Shown piece by piece: positions 1 to 9,623 of a stretch of 64,000 bases of DNA. The DNA lies in the NCBI GenBank assembly GCA_016219175.1, contig JACRCD010000077.1, forward strand, positions 62,001 through 126,000, given 5' to 3'. A model generated the notes under the pieces. It worked only from the letters and a program-made list of their open reading frames with translations, ran no database searches and had not been told where the DNA came from. The first letter of the stretch is position 1, and every line of letters begins with the position of its first letter. A program made the position numbers and the translations under genes. The stretch is from Deltaproteobacteria bacterium. GTDB taxonomy: Bacteria; Desulfobacterota; Desulfobulbia; Desulfobulbales; SURF-16.

Positions 1-111
1 ACCGGACAGCGGGGACAAGATAAAAGGTATGCGGTGGAACCTGATTTTGTTTTCAAGAATTTGTTGTCAAGTGCCGAATATATATACAATGAACAGGAAT
101 TGGCAAAATGA
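1..111 (+). CDS. 3' end of an unrecognised gene (left-edge partial)
   Basis: Frame 1 is open from the window edge to a TGA at 109-111 and gives 36 residues ending in QELAK. The stop overlaps the start codon of the following sugar kinase in the ATGA arrangement, which is typical of translationally coupled operon genes. The residues are hydrophilic, with no membrane segment and no motif I recognise. In other genomes genes next to a heptose kinase often encode a nucleotidyltransferase or a sedoheptulose isomerase, but nothing visible here proves either. Confidence is in the presence of a coding end, not in a function. Confidence 0.55.
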   Translation, partial: TGQRGQDKRYAVEPDFVFKNLLSSAEYIYNEQELAK

Positions 112-1079
112 TTATCACCCGCACTCCTTTTCGTGTCAGTTTTGCCGGCGGCGGGACTGATTTACCGGAATTCTACCGGGGGCATGGATATGGGGCGGTT
201 GTCTCCGCCACCATAAAAAAATATATGTATATTGTTATCCATCCCTATTTCCATGACAAAATCAGGATAAAATACTCGAAAACAGAGGATGTCGAGGATG
301 TTGATTCCATTGAGCATCCGATTGTGCGGGAGTGTCTGCGGCGGGTGGGGGTGGAAACCGGGGTGGAAATAGCCAGCTTTGCCGATGTTTCGGCCGGGAC
401 CGGTCTCGGTTCCTCAAGCTCCTTTACCGTGGGGCTGCTGCACGCCCTTTATGCCTATAAGGGCAAAATGGTGTCCCGGGACAGGCTCGCCGGGGAAGCC
501 TGTGAAATAGAGATCGACCGTTTGCAGGAACCGATCGGCAAGCAGGATCAGTATGCCGCCGCTTTCGGCGGGCTCAATCATATTCGGTTCAATCGTGATG
601 AAACGGTTGAGGTGACCCCTGTTTTGCTCGGCACCGGGATGAAAAAGGAACTGGAGTCACGGTTTCGCCTTTATTACGTGGGGGGCAGCCATAATGCCCG
701 GGATATTCTGCAAGAGCAGCAGGAAAATATCCGTAACAGGACCACAACCAATGCCTGTCTTGAAAATATGCTCCGGCAGGTTCAGGACCTGACCGAGGTG
801 CTGGCAAAGGGTGAGATTGCCGCTATCGGATCGATTTTGCATGATGGCTGGCTGCAGAAGAAAAAATTGTCCACGGCAATCAGTAATGCTGCTATAGATA
901 TCTTGTACGACCAGGCCCGCATGTGCGGCTCCTCCGGCGGCAAACTGCTTGGCGCCGGAGGAGCAGGTTTCCTGCTGCTTGACCATGCCAATCATGATGA
1001 TCTGGCCGGTCAAATGGGCTGTAAGTCTATCCCTTTGGAACTTGATAGCCAGGGCAGTAAGGTTATTTTTTTTGAATAG
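108..1079 (+). CDS. hddA: GHMP-family sugar kinase, HddA-like (D-glycero-D-manno-heptose 7-phosphate kinase)
   Basis: A 323-residue cytoplasmic GHMP kinase. The N-terminus carries a GGGTD motif (residues 14-18), the phosphate-binding loop GLGSSSS is at 99-105, and the C-terminal glycine-rich motif GSSGGKLLGAGGAG is at 274-287. These three blocks and the length fit the HddA group, which phosphorylates C1 of D-glycero-D-manno-heptose 7-phosphate on the way to GDP-activated heptose for surface glycans. L-fucose kinase and other sugar-1-kinases share the fold, so the exact sugar is inferred. The start ATG overlaps the upstream stop (ATGA), suggesting translational coupling. It opens the visible glycan island. 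Confidence 0.85.
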   Translation: MIITRTPFRVSFAGGGTDLPEFYRGHGYGAVVSATIKKYMYIVIHPYFHDKIRIKYSKTEDVEDVDSIEHPIVRECLRRVGVETGVEIASFADVSAGTGLGSSSSFTVGLLHALYAYKGKMVSRDRLAGEACEIEIDRLQEPIGKQDQYAAAFGGLNHIRFNRDETVEVTPVLLGTGMKKELESRFRLYYVGGSHNARDILQEQQENIRNRTTTNACLENMLRQVQDLTEVLAKGEIAAIGSILHDGWLQKKKLSTAISNAAIDILYDQARMCGSSGGKLLGAGGAGFLLLDHANHDDLAGQMGCKSIPLELDSQGSKVIFFE

Positions 1080-1134
1080 GTATCGGTAAATTGGCGCAGG
1101 CGCAGGTATCTTTTCTTCAGTGCGGCAGGCACAT

Positions 1135-1887
1135 ATGGCTCAGAATTCAATAGACACAATACTCGCCCATTCGATCGTGATTATTCCCGCCTTTAACGAG
1201 GAAAAGTCAATAGGGCGGATTGTTGCATGCCTGCGGGAGAATTTTCCCGCCCTGGATGTGCTGGTGGTAAATGACGGGTCAATGGATCAAACGGCTGAGG
1301 TCGCGGCCGCCGCAGGGGCTAGAGTGTTGAGTCTGGTCAATAATATGGGTTATGGCGTCGCCCTGCAGACCGGCTACAAGTATGCCTTTGCCAATGTGAA
1401 ATATCGTTATTGTGTGCAGATGGATGGAGACGGGCAGCATAATCCGGCGGATATTCCCAAACTGCTGGCTCCCCTTGCCGAAGACCGGGCGGACCTGGTT
1501 ATCGGTTCGCGATTTGTCAGCGGCAAAAACGGCTATACCATCCCTTTTGCCCGACGGGCGGGCATCTGGTTTTTCCGGACGCTGGTGCAGCTGTTTACCA
1601 GCAACAAGATCAAGGATATCACCAGCGGCCTGCAGGCCTATAACCGGAAAGTGCTGGCTCGCTATACCTCGGATGAGATGCCCTATTATTATCCTGATGC
1701 CGACGTGCTGATTTTGCTGATCAAGGGCGGCTTCCGGGTGATAGAGATTTCTTCTCCCATGAACGGTAACATCCATGGCAAATCGATGCATAACGGGGTC
1801 TGGTCTCAGGTCTATTACGTAACAATCATGGTCTTGTCCATTTTTGTTATTCTTCTCCGGGGGCTTGGAAAACATGATGCCAGATAG
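1135..1887 (+). CDS. Family 2 glycosyltransferase, polyprenyl-phosphate sugar synthase type
   Basis: A GT-A fold glycosyltransferase of about 250 residues. The first beta strand leads into IPAFNEEKSIG, followed by a VVNDGS block, the nucleotide/metal site DGDGQ (D97 and D99) and VIGSRF, as in dolichol-/undecaprenyl-phosphate mannose or glucose synthases. A single hydrophobic segment lies near the C-terminus (about residues 222-243). It probably transfers a sugar from a nucleotide donor to a polyprenyl phosphate at the inner membrane. A GTG five codons upstream (1120) is possible, but the ATG at 1135 follows a GGCAGG stretch and is preferred. The next gene overlaps it by 14 nt. The DUF2304 neighbour is a common partner of this GT type. 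Confidence 0.85.
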   Translation: MAQNSIDTILAHSIVIIPAFNEEKSIGRIVACLRENFPALDVLVVNDGSMDQTAEVAAAAGARVLSLVNNMGYGVALQTGYKYAFANVKYRYCVQMDGDGQHNPADIPKLLAPLAEDRADLVIGSRFVSGKNGYTIPFARRAGIWFFRTLVQLFTSNKIKDITSGLQAYNRKVLARYTSDEMPYYYPDADVLILLIKGGFRVIEISSPMNGNIHGKSMHNGVWSQVYYVTIMVLSIFVILLRGLGKHDAR

Positions 1888-2245
1888 ACAGATAGTGGTG
1901 CTCGGTGTGTTTTTTGTCATTTCCTTTGCGTTTGTGCTGCGAATGATTGTTAATCGCCAGCTGCGCGAGGTCTATGCCGTTGCCTGGGTTTTTGTGACCT
2001 TGTCCATCCCGGCCACCATTGTGCTATTCCCGCTGTTTGCCCGAGCGAGTTTTTTCCTTGGTCTTAGGAGTCCTTTTACTCTGGCTGTTTTTGTCGGTTT
2101 TGTGATCAGCTTCGGGTTGCTGCTCCATTTTTCCTCTTTAAATTCGGGAATGCAGAAAAATTTGAAGAACTGTATTCAGAAGATTGCCTTGCTTGAGGCG
2201 GAGATGAAGGAATTGTCGGCAAAAAAGGCAAAGAATGAATCATGA
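1874..2245 (+). CDS. DUF2304 small membrane protein
   Basis: A 123-residue protein with three predicted membrane helices (about residues 6-23, 35-55 and 68-86) and a charged, coiled-coil-like C-terminus (about 94-115). This matches the DUF2304 family, which repeatedly sits next to polyprenyl-phosphate glycosyltransferases. The family may anchor or assist that enzyme, but no activity is established. The longer frame starting at 1844 would add ten residues inside the upstream gene. The double ATG at 1874/1877 is preceded by a purine-rich stretch and was chosen. It overlaps both neighbours, so it belongs to the same operon. Confidence 0.8.
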   Translation: MMPDRQIVVLGVFFVISFAFVLRMIVNRQLREVYAVAWVFVTLSIPATIVLFPLFARASFFLGLRSPFTLAVFVGFVISFGLLLHFSSLNSGMQKNLKNCIQKIALLEAEMKELSAKKAKNES

Positions 2246-2924
2246 AGCGATGAGTTCTCCTGTTATGAAAGTATTAGCCGTAGTCACCCCCCTGCACCTT
2301 CGGACAAAACGCGACTACCTTGGCCGCATGCAGGATGATAAGGTTCACTGTATGGAGATCGCCAAAAAATTCGGCCGGGAATTCTGGGACGGCGAACGGC
2401 GGTACGGTTATGGCGGCTATACCTATGATGGCCGCTGGGCTCAGGTTGCCCGATCGCTTCTTGATATTTACAATTTGCCTGCCAAGGCAAAAATTCTCGA
2501 TGTGGGATGCGGCAAGGGATTTCTGCTCTACGAGTTCAGCCGTCTTCTGCCGGAAGCCGAGCTGCACGGCTTTGACATCTCCCCCTATGCCGTCAGCCAC
2601 GCCAAAGAAGAGATTCGGAACCGGCTCTTTGTTCAAAAGGCCGAACAAGCGTATGATTTTGCAGATGGCTATTTTGATCTGGTTGTTTCCCTGGGAACCC
2701 TGCACAATCTGAAAGTGTCGGATCTGGCCGTCGCCTTGGGGGAAGTGGAAAGGGTGGGGCGGGAAAAATATATCATGGTGGAAAGTTACCGGACCGATGC
2801 CGAATTATTCAACCTGCAATGCTGGGCGCTGACCTGTGAATCGTTTTTTCGGCCGGAGGAGTGGCAATGGCTTATGGGCATCTTCGGCTATCAGGGAGAT
2901 TATGAATTCATTTATTTTGAGTAA
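2235..2924 (+). CDS. Class I SAM-dependent methyltransferase
   Basis: A 229-residue soluble protein with a Rossmann-type SAM-binding core. Motif I begins at D89 (DVGCGKG), motif II is the acidic HGFDIS strand, and a later hydrophobic strand ends in VVSLGTLHNL. About 85 residues precede the core and may bind substrate. The family methylates sugars, lipids or small molecules, and the substrate here is unknown. The start overlaps the DUF2304 stop by 11 nt. Further in-frame ATGs at 2250 and 2265 are possible starts. Confidence 0.8.
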   Translation: MNHEAMSSPVMKVLAVVTPLHLRTKRDYLGRMQDDKVHCMEIAKKFGREFWDGERRYGYGGYTYDGRWAQVARSLLDIYNLPAKAKILDVGCGKGFLLYEFSRLLPEAELHGFDISPYAVSHAKEEIRNRLFVQKAEQAYDFADGYFDLVVSLGTLHNLKVSDLAVALGEVERVGREKYIMVESYRTDAELFNLQCWALTCESFFRPEEWQWLMGIFGYQGDYEFIYFE

Positions 2925-2965
2925 GTGCCGGGTGCTGACCCGCCAGCCCCGGAGAGGATTTTCTT

Positions 2966-5308
2966 GTGACTGATCTCCCCTCATCTTTTGAGACACACCT
3001 GCTCTCCCTCGTCGGAAAAAAGGATGGCCGGGCCATCCTCTCCTTGCTGCATGAGACCGGTCTGGATATCGGTTCTTCCCTGCTCGCCATTTCCAGACAA
3101 TACCTGGGCCAGAGAAGGGTGGCAGAGGCGGTGTTTCTGTTCAAGCTGCTGGTTCAGGCCATTGATTCGCCCGCGGAACAGATGCAACTGGCCAGGGTTT
3201 ATGGAGAAATCTGTCTGCAGATGGGCTGCCCTGGTGAGGCCAGAGAGTGTTATCTCTGTGTCGGCCTCAATAAAGACATGATCTCCCAAGTATGCCGTAC
3301 TTTTCAGGATGATTTGGACGGACTGGTGGAATATCTCGGTCGCTGCGCCGACAGTTTTCCGGAGCTGAATCTGAGTCAGGAGGTAAACGAACTCCTTGAT
3401 ACGCAGATCCAGCGATATTGGAAAAACGGGAAGGGACGGCAGGAGCGGCAACAACTGTTTGATGAAAATTTATCCCTGATTGAATCACGTTGTCACCCTG
3501 GTTCTGCAGCAGCCGTGCAGAGGCCTTCGGACTACCTTTCAATGCCGAAGGTCCTGCTGATCAATGGCGTGGTATTGGAATCAATTGCCGGCAAATGGAA
3601 GGTTTATGGGCCTGGATATTTGGCGACGTACCGTGATTTGCCCCGTTGGCAGTTAGATAATAAAAAAACGCGAGTAGGGATTTACTGCCCTGATGCTGCG
3701 GTACTGTGGGCCTGCCTTGCCGGCCATCAGGTTGAAAGTCAGGTGTTTTATAAATTGGGCCGTTTTATTTATATTGATTTCCGCGTTTTTAACGCTGCCC
3801 TGTCCGCTTTTTCCTTTGCCCCGCTTTTTCAGGGCGATTTTGTCTTTGATTTCATGGACACCAGAAATCTGCGCTCCTCATGGCAGAGGCTGTTTTACGA
3901 AACCTCAAATATGGTGCCGACACAAATTGTTCTCCTGGATAGCCGTCAGGATATTGTCGGGGAAGTAATAAAGATTACGGCGGAAACCTCATCTCACATT
4001 AAAGCGGAATTGCAGCTGACCAGGCAGGAAATCGATCAATATTATGCGGATTATGCGTTCCCGCGGAATAATGAAAGATCCCCGCGTATCCTCTTGCTCA
4101 GTACCCGGTTTTCAACCTACATCCAGCACAGCATCCGTGACCTGGCCTGGGGGTTTGAGAAAATTGGCTGCGAGACGGTGATCGTGAAAGAAAATGATTG
4201 GGAGGGGGTGGATCTGCGGCAGGATCATATCCAGAAAACCATTGCCGCTTTTCTGCCGGATATGATTTTTATTATTGATCACCTGCGCTATGAATTTGAT
4301 TTTTATGTTCATGAAAGGCTGCCTTTCGTGAGCTGGATTCAGGATCCACTGCCCATGCAATTTGATGACAAACAGCCAGCCTTGAGGGAAAATGATTTTG
4401 TGCTTGCCTATTCGCCCGGGATGAAAGAAATGTTGCGACAAAAATCAAGAGTTATGAAGAAGCAGCCAATCAATGTGCTTCCGGTCACTGCAAATCCTGA
4501 TGTCTTTTTCCCGATTGAACATTGTCCGAATAGATATGATGTTACTTATATTTCACACCTGGTTGCACCTGAAAGTACCTTGTTCCCGGTTCTGCATGGT
4601 TGGCTGCCCCCAGGAATTTCATCAGAGTCGGAAAAGGCTTTTCTGATTCGTCTGGTGCATGTGCTGGATGAGTTGACCTGGAATGAGGTCAAGGAGTTGA
4701 CCGTTGATATCAATATTACCTGGAACCTGGTAGATCGGATATGCCGCCAGTTTTCCTTGAAGTGTTCAGATGCCTTACGTGATTTCATGGATTGGCGCGA
4801 CCCCCTGAAAAAATCTGCTGAGTTCATGTGGCATGTTTTAACTTTGATGAAGATCAAGCCTGTAAAGTTTCTCCTTGATCATGGTGTCGCAGTTGCTTTA
4901 TTCGGAAATAACTGGGAGAAATATTATAACTTTAAGGGGGCAGCGAAGGGACCTGTTGTCAATGGCTCTTCACTGAATAGAGTCATGAATGAGTCAAAGA
5001 TAACCCTGAGTTTTAATCCATCCGTGACTTATCACATGAGAGCGCCGGAAACAATTGCCGCCGCTTGTTTCATGATCTCCGGTCGAGTCAAGGAAGATAC
5101 GATTTCTTTATGTGATTTTTTTGTTGAGGGAGAGGAAGTAGTCCTTGTGGAGGATGAGTTTGAGTTGCTGGAAAAGGTGCATTATTTTCTGGAAAATGAG
5201 AAAGAAAGAGAGTTTGTTGCCCAGAAGGCATATAACCGTTTCCGCGCTCAATATACCGCTGAGGCTAGTTGCCGGAAAGTTCTCGATTGTATTTATGGGA
5301 CATATTAG
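2966..5308 (+). CDS. Large GT-B glycosyltransferase with helical N-terminal region (CgeB/DUF3880-like C-terminus)
   Basis: A 780-residue protein. The first 120 or so residues are helical and TPR-like. A middle segment (about 190-340) is not recognised. From about residue 370 a GT-B type half begins (ILLLSTRFSTYIQHSIRDL), includes FVSWIQDPLP, and ends with a C-terminal domain containing VALFGNNW, a conserved SFNPSVTYHMRAPE stretch and VLVEDEFEL. That pattern resembles the CgeB/DUF3880 plus Glyco_trans_1_2 group. GTG at 2966 follows a GGAGAGGATT ribosome site. It probably transfers a sugar in the cytoplasm; donor and acceptor are unknown. The next gene starts directly after its stop codon. Confidence 0.7.
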   Translation: MTDLPSSFETHLLSLVGKKDGRAILSLLHETGLDIGSSLLAISRQYLGQRRVAEAVFLFKLLVQAIDSPAEQMQLARVYGEICLQMGCPGEARECYLCVGLNKDMISQVCRTFQDDLDGLVEYLGRCADSFPELNLSQEVNELLDTQIQRYWKNGKGRQERQQLFDENLSLIESRCHPGSAAAVQRPSDYLSMPKVLLINGVVLESIAGKWKVYGPGYLATYRDLPRWQLDNKKTRVGIYCPDAAVLWACLAGHQVESQVFYKLGRFIYIDFRVFNAALSAFSFAPLFQGDFVFDFMDTRNLRSSWQRLFYETSNMVPTQIVLLDSRQDIVGEVIKITAETSSHIKAELQLTRQEIDQYYADYAFPRNNERSPRILLLSTRFSTYIQHSIRDLAWGFEKIGCETVIVKENDWEGVDLRQDHIQKTIAAFLPDMIFIIDHLRYEFDFYVHERLPFVSWIQDPLPMQFDDKQPALRENDFVLAYSPGMKEMLRQKSRVMKKQPINVLPVTANPDVFFPIEHCPNRYDVTYISHLVAPESTLFPVLHGWLPPGISSESEKAFLIRLVHVLDELTWNEVKELTVDINITWNLVDRICRQFSLKCSDALRDFMDWRDPLKKSAEFMWHVLTLMKIKPVKFLLDHGVAVALFGNNWEKYYNFKGAAKGPVVNGSSLNRVMNESKITLSFNPSVTYHMRAPETIAAACFMISGRVKEDTISLCDFFVEGEEVVLVEDEFELLEKVHYFLENEKEREFVAQKAYNRFRAQYTAEASCRKVLDCIYGTY

Positions 5309-6967
5309 ATGCAGGATTTGTTTTTTTCAGCAATTCCCTATATCATCGTGCTTCTCTGCGCAGGATGTTTTCCCCTGAGTATTGCTTCTATTTATTTTTT
5401 GTTACGCAACACCCCTTATCCTTATGGTGATGCCTGTTCATTGCTGATTACTTCCTTGAGCTTCCGGTCCCTGTTGCTTTGGAATAATCATTATCTTGTC
5501 TATTGGTTTGAGGAGAACAAACACCCCGCACCAGCAGATTTCGGGCAGACACTCACCTGTCCTAATTATAGTTTGTTTCTTTTCCTGATGCGACTTTGTT
5601 CGGAAGAGAACAGGTATGAAATGACCAAGAAATTGAATCTGTTTCTGCTTTTATGCTGTGCTTTCATTTGGACCGGCAATCTTTACAATACTTTGGATAA
5701 GGTCGAAAATACATTTGTTTTTATCTGTGCGCTGCTTTTTTTTGCGTTGATAATGTCAAGTATGAAAATGCTTACTTTGGCTGTGTTTTGTTTAAGCGAT
5801 ATTGTTAATTTCATACTGCTGGGCATTACAGTTATGTTGGTGCAGTATATCAGCATGGCTTCAAATTATTTCTGGCCTTATATTGCTCTTGGGATCATTG
5901 TTGGCTTGGGGATGCGCAACAGGTTTCAAGATTTTTTGGCGCTATTGGCAGTTATGTTATTCCTTTTAGGTGATCATGGTGTTATGTGGTTGGTGGTTGG
6001 CGGGATAGCCTTTCTGATGCGGATGGATATTGTTCTGGCAGACTTTTTGGGAGGGAATTTTTTTTATAATGTCCGGTCGTTGCTAAATATGTGTTTTAAA
6101 CCATTTCGGGTCAGACGGCAAAATGCCGCACAATCAGTCCAAAAGGAGGATAGGGAGAGAAGCTGGTTGGGAATTGCCCGACAGGGATGTTTGACTATCT
6201 TGAACCCGATGGCGGAAGATTCCCTTTGGAGGTCCGTAGGAATAGGCCTTCTTTTGCTACCATTTTCCATTTATTTTCTTTTACATGGCAATGTGCCCAT
6301 GGGGCAATACTATGTCTTGCTTCTATACAGTATCGGCCTATGCTGCTCGGGTCTATTTGTTCGGCATGTCGCTTTTGGCGGCGGGATGGGGATCCGAGAG
6401 ACATATTATTTTGGAAGCCGACAGTTTTATATCCTTTTTTTGATTGTGACTTTTATAAATTGCTCAGCTTTTGTAGTGCTGCTTGATTCCGCGGCAATGG
6501 TTCCAGTTTTTTGTTATCTCATTTATTTTATCAGTTTTGTTATTGCCCAGCAGAGGCGCCTAGCTGGGTATAAGGTCTCTGGGGTGATTTATGAGCCAAA
6601 ATTTATCCGGTATCCGATTAAGGCTTATGACTGGATGGTGGAGCAAGGGCAGTTTTTGCATTCAATAGGTGATTCAGCCGTGGTTCTCGGCTCCTATTTG
6701 CAGTTTGGTAACGCTACCAATTTTTATCATTGGAAAGGGCGTATGAAATTCATTGATTTGTATTACGAGACTTCTGAATCTTTCATGCAATTCATACTCA
6801 TCCGGCATCAGGTAACCCATATTCTGGTAAGTCCAAGCTGTTGTTTTAAGAAAATAATCGATAAAATTATCAAGGGTGACGGAGAGAGGAACATTTTCCT
6901 TGAGCAGATTCAGACGCAATCCGCGGGACTTTCGATATATAAAGTGACCTCTGTCAAAGGATTATGA
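5309..6967 (+). CDS. Polytopic membrane protein of unknown function
   Basis: A 552-residue protein with many hydrophobic stretches (about ten or more helices between residues 5 and 415), a soluble basic loop around 260-290 (RVRRQNAAQ, KEDRERSW) and a hydrophilic C-terminal domain of about 130 residues containing LGSYLQFGNATNFYHWKG. Many helices followed by a soluble domain recalls GT-C glycosyltransferases or polymerases, but I see no diagnostic acidic catalytic loop and do not claim that function. The gene is visibly richer in A+T than those to its right. It is directly adjacent to the GT-B gene and overlaps the DUF218 gene by 4 nt (ATGA). Confidence 0.7.
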   Translation: MQDLFFSAIPYIIVLLCAGCFPLSIASIYFLLRNTPYPYGDACSLLITSLSFRSLLLWNNHYLVYWFEENKHPAPADFGQTLTCPNYSLFLFLMRLCSEENRYEMTKKLNLFLLLCCAFIWTGNLYNTLDKVENTFVFICALLFFALIMSSMKMLTLAVFCLSDIVNFILLGITVMLVQYISMASNYFWPYIALGIIVGLGMRNRFQDFLALLAVMLFLLGDHGVMWLVVGGIAFLMRMDIVLADFLGGNFFYNVRSLLNMCFKPFRVRRQNAAQSVQKEDRERSWLGIARQGCLTILNPMAEDSLWRSVGIGLLLLPFSIYFLLHGNVPMGQYYVLLLYSIGLCCSGLFVRHVAFGGGMGIRETYYFGSRQFYILFLIVTFINCSAFVVLLDSAAMVPVFCYLIYFISFVIAQQRRLAGYKVSGVIYEPKFIRYPIKAYDWMVEQGQFLHSIGDSAVVLGSYLQFGNATNFYHWKGRMKFIDLYYETSESFMQFILIRHQVTHILVSPSCCFKKIIDKIIKGDGERNIFLEQIQTQSAGLSIYKVTSVKGL

Positions 6968-7611
6968 AGGTGGCAGCAAGAAAATTTCTTATCGCTCTCA
7001 GTGTTTTTGTCAATTTTGTTTTTTATGTCATCCTGTTTACTCCATTGACAAAATACCTGAGTTTTCCTCTCAATGTGGGGCAGGCCCCCCATAAAGCCGA
7101 GGTGATAGTCATTTTGGCCTATGATGCCTATGACAGTGAAACAGGCTTTCTCGACCTGCAATCGAGAGCCAGGTTGGAGAAAGGTGCCGATTTGTTTGCT
7201 GCGGGATTTGCGCCGAAGATTATCTGTGTCGGTGGAAATAAGTTATTTCGTTCAGGCAAGACATATGGCCAACGCATGAAGGACCTGCTTGTACGTTATG
7301 GAATCCCTGAAAGTGCTTTTTTGGTTCAAGATGACATTCCTGGGAACTGGGCTTATTATGATAACCTCATGGCAATTCTGAAAAAATATGAAGGTGTATT
7401 TGATTTTAATAATGCTCTCGTCGTGACTTCTCCCCAAAATACATATCGAATTCAAAAGGCATTTAATAAGCAAAAGATATTCCCGACCTTGGTGGCATCG
7501 GAAAACTACGCTATCACTCCTTATAACTGGCATACGAATTTTAATTTTTTTCACTCGGTATCCAATGAATATTGCGCCATTTTCTATTTTTGGGTGGCTG
7601 ATCGTATTTGA
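6964..7611 (+). CDS. DUF218 (YdcF/SanA-like) membrane-anchored protein, degenerate copy
   Basis: A 215-residue protein with one N-terminal membrane segment (about residues 7-27) and a DUF218-like domain: AEVIVILA, then KIICVGG with a SGKTYGQRMKDLL helix, then VVTSPQNTYR. DUF218 proteins such as SanA and YdcF are envelope-associated, and some affect envelope permeability. It is a paralogue of the gene at 28062-28709, sharing an N-terminal FTPLT/FTPIT stretch. This copy lacks the usual S-S-Y-H-M-R-R block (SPQNTYR instead) and the usual glycine triplet after the first strand, so activity may be altered. ATGA overlap couples it to the upstream membrane protein. Confidence 0.72.
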   Translation: MKVAARKFLIALSVFVNFVFYVILFTPLTKYLSFPLNVGQAPHKAEVIVILAYDAYDSETGFLDLQSRARLEKGADLFAAGFAPKIICVGGNKLFRSGKTYGQRMKDLLVRYGIPESAFLVQDDIPGNWAYYDNLMAILKKYEGVFDFNNALVVTSPQNTYRIQKAFNKQKIFPTLVASENYAITPYNWHTNFNFFHSVSNEYCAIFYFWVADRI

Positions 7612-7672
7612 TCTCACCCGTTAGCCGGAGTCTAAAATAAATGGCCTGCTGATATCCAGAAAAGAAGGACTC

Positions 7673-9601
7673 ATGAAAATTTTACTGATTGCACCATCTT
7701 ACGCCCGGGACCGAAACGCCGGTTATTTCCCAATGGGCATTGCCTATATTTCCTCCTACATTCGTCAGTATGGTCATGAGGTGATCCCTCTTAACATGGG
7801 CATTCTTGATTATGATCAGCGTCTGGCCACTCTGGAGGCGATTCTTGATCATAATGAAATAGAGCTGGTAGGCATTTCTGTCATGACCCTTGGTTTTCTT
7901 GAGTGTGAATCATTAATAAAGATGATTCGGCGGTTGCGACCCGATTTACCCATTGTGGTGGGTGGCGACATAACCTCAGGTGAACCGGAAGCGGTATTAG
8001 CTGAACTGAAACCGGATTATGGGGTAGTTGGTGAAGGAGAGATTATTTTTACCAATCTCCTGCAGGCCTTCGAATCCGGATACGAGGTCTCCGGGGTCAA
8101 GGGGATATGGCATTGGTTTGATGGTGAGCTTCATTATACCGGAGACGGTGAAACGGTCGCTGACCTTGATACACTGCCGCGCCCGGATATTGATTTGTTT
8201 GGTATAAATGAATATCTCAATATTCAAAGGGAATTTCTCTGGCGCTCTCTGCGCTCCACCTATGACCGGAAAAATGTATTGATTGTCTTTGCGAGTCGGT
8301 CATGTCCTTTCCATTGCACTTTCTGTTATCATGTCGGCCCTTATAAGCAGCGTTCCATTACTTCCGTGGTCGATGAAATAGAGGATATGGCCCATCGCTA
8401 TCAGATTTATTCTTTTGATATATACGATGATCTTTTTGCAGTAAAGAAAGAGCGAATCCATGAGTTCTGCCGTCAATTGCAACAGCGCCGGTTGCATATT
8501 GATTGGACCATCCAGATGAGAGTGAATCCTTTTGTGGATCAGGAAACTTTGACCCTGATGAAGGAAACAGGATGCCGTGAACTTTTCTTTGGTGTGGAGA
8601 GTGGTTCCGATACGATTCTGAAAAGCATGCGCAAGGGCATTACGACTAAGCAAATTGCCCAAGCAATGGAGATGACCAGAAAGGCAAAAATAGGTTGCCT
8701 GGGAGCTTTTTTGTTGGGGGATCCAGCAGAAACCGAAGAAACACTTGAGGAATCTTTGAAGTTTCAGCAGGATAATGAAATGTATTTTTCCCAATGGAGC
8801 CCAATAGTTCCTTATCCTGGATCGCAGATCTGGATGCATCTCTGCCGCGAGAAGCTCCACACGCCTGAAGCAAAAATAAACTTCATCAGGAAGATATGTA
8901 ACCCGAATCGCTATTTCTGGAATGATCAGGTTAATTTGACCAGAATGTCGGATGAAAAATACTGGGAAATGTATGTTTTTCTTCGGGAGTTGAATGATAT
9001 AAATTATCGCAAACAAAAGGCTATTTTATTGGGTGGTCAGCAGGCATCACCATATTATTCTACTATGCAATTAGCCTGCCCAAGCTGCATGCAAGAGGTC
9101 GAGCATACCATCGTCTATCCAGCTGAGTGTGCCCATGATGGTAACTTGAATCTGGATGCTGTCATCGGAGTACAGGGTGTCAATATCGTTTGTATGAATT
9201 GCCGCCGCGAAATGCATGTGGCAGCCAAGGATATCCCCCATGTACGGAAGGTCTACAATGTTTTTCAACAGAGTGTCGATGCATTAAAAATGGAGAACAG
9301 AAAGGTGGTTGTCATTCCCGCCTTGGATAGATATAAGCATGTTTTTTTTGAGGATATTGACATGGATGGCTTGAATGTCGGGGCGGTTTTAGACTCCAGG
9401 ACTAAAGCAATCGGCAAAGAATTTATGTGCACGGAGGTCTCGGAGCTCAATCAGGAGAATGTGAAAAGATATACTGATTGCGTGTTCCTCCTCCTTCCTT
9501 GGGTTGAGTACATGAAAGCTGTAAGTTTGTGCGAGCAGCAAGGGGTCCGCTCATATCTTTCTTGGAATAGGCTTTTTGCGCCTGATTACGGTTTGTTATG
9601 A
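7673..9601 (+). CDS. Cobalamin-binding radical SAM protein with C-terminal CxxC extension (copy 1)
   Basis: A 642-residue protein. Residues 1-150 resemble a B12-binding Rossmann domain (KILLIAPSYARDR, VGGDITSGEPE, GVVGEGE). The radical SAM core carries the CxxxCxxC cluster motif at C211/C215/C218 and a GVESGSD block. Beyond about residue 440 there is an unusual extension with two CxxC pairs (C469/C472 and C507/C510), suggesting a metal ribbon, followed by a domain containing VIPALDRYKH and LLPWVEY. B12 radical SAM enzymes commonly methylate unactivated carbon, but BchE and OxsB show other outcomes. It is a close paralogue of the gene at 11808, with cluster cysteines at identical positions. 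Two acyltransferases lie between them. Confidence 0.88.
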   Translation: MKILLIAPSYARDRNAGYFPMGIAYISSYIRQYGHEVIPLNMGILDYDQRLATLEAILDHNEIELVGISVMTLGFLECESLIKMIRRLRPDLPIVVGGDITSGEPEAVLAELKPDYGVVGEGEIIFTNLLQAFESGYEVSGVKGIWHWFDGELHYTGDGETVADLDTLPRPDIDLFGINEYLNIQREFLWRSLRSTYDRKNVLIVFASRSCPFHCTFCYHVGPYKQRSITSVVDEIEDMAHRYQIYSFDIYDDLFAVKKERIHEFCRQLQQRRLHIDWTIQMRVNPFVDQETLTLMKETGCRELFFGVESGSDTILKSMRKGITTKQIAQAMEMTRKAKIGCLGAFLLGDPAETEETLEESLKFQQDNEMYFSQWSPIVPYPGSQIWMHLCREKLHTPEAKINFIRKICNPNRYFWNDQVNLTRMSDEKYWEMYVFLRELNDINYRKQKAILLGGQQASPYYSTMQLACPSCMQEVEHTIVYPAECAHDGNLNLDAVIGVQGVNIVCMNCRREMHVAAKDIPHVRKVYNVFQQSVDALKMENRKVVVIPALDRYKHVFFEDIDMDGLNVGAVLDSRTKAIGKEFMCTEVSELNQENVKRYTDCVFLLLPWVEYMKAVSLCEQQGVRSYLSWNRLFAPDYGLL

Positions 9602-9623
9602 TTTCCCTGGTTGTGTTTTGATA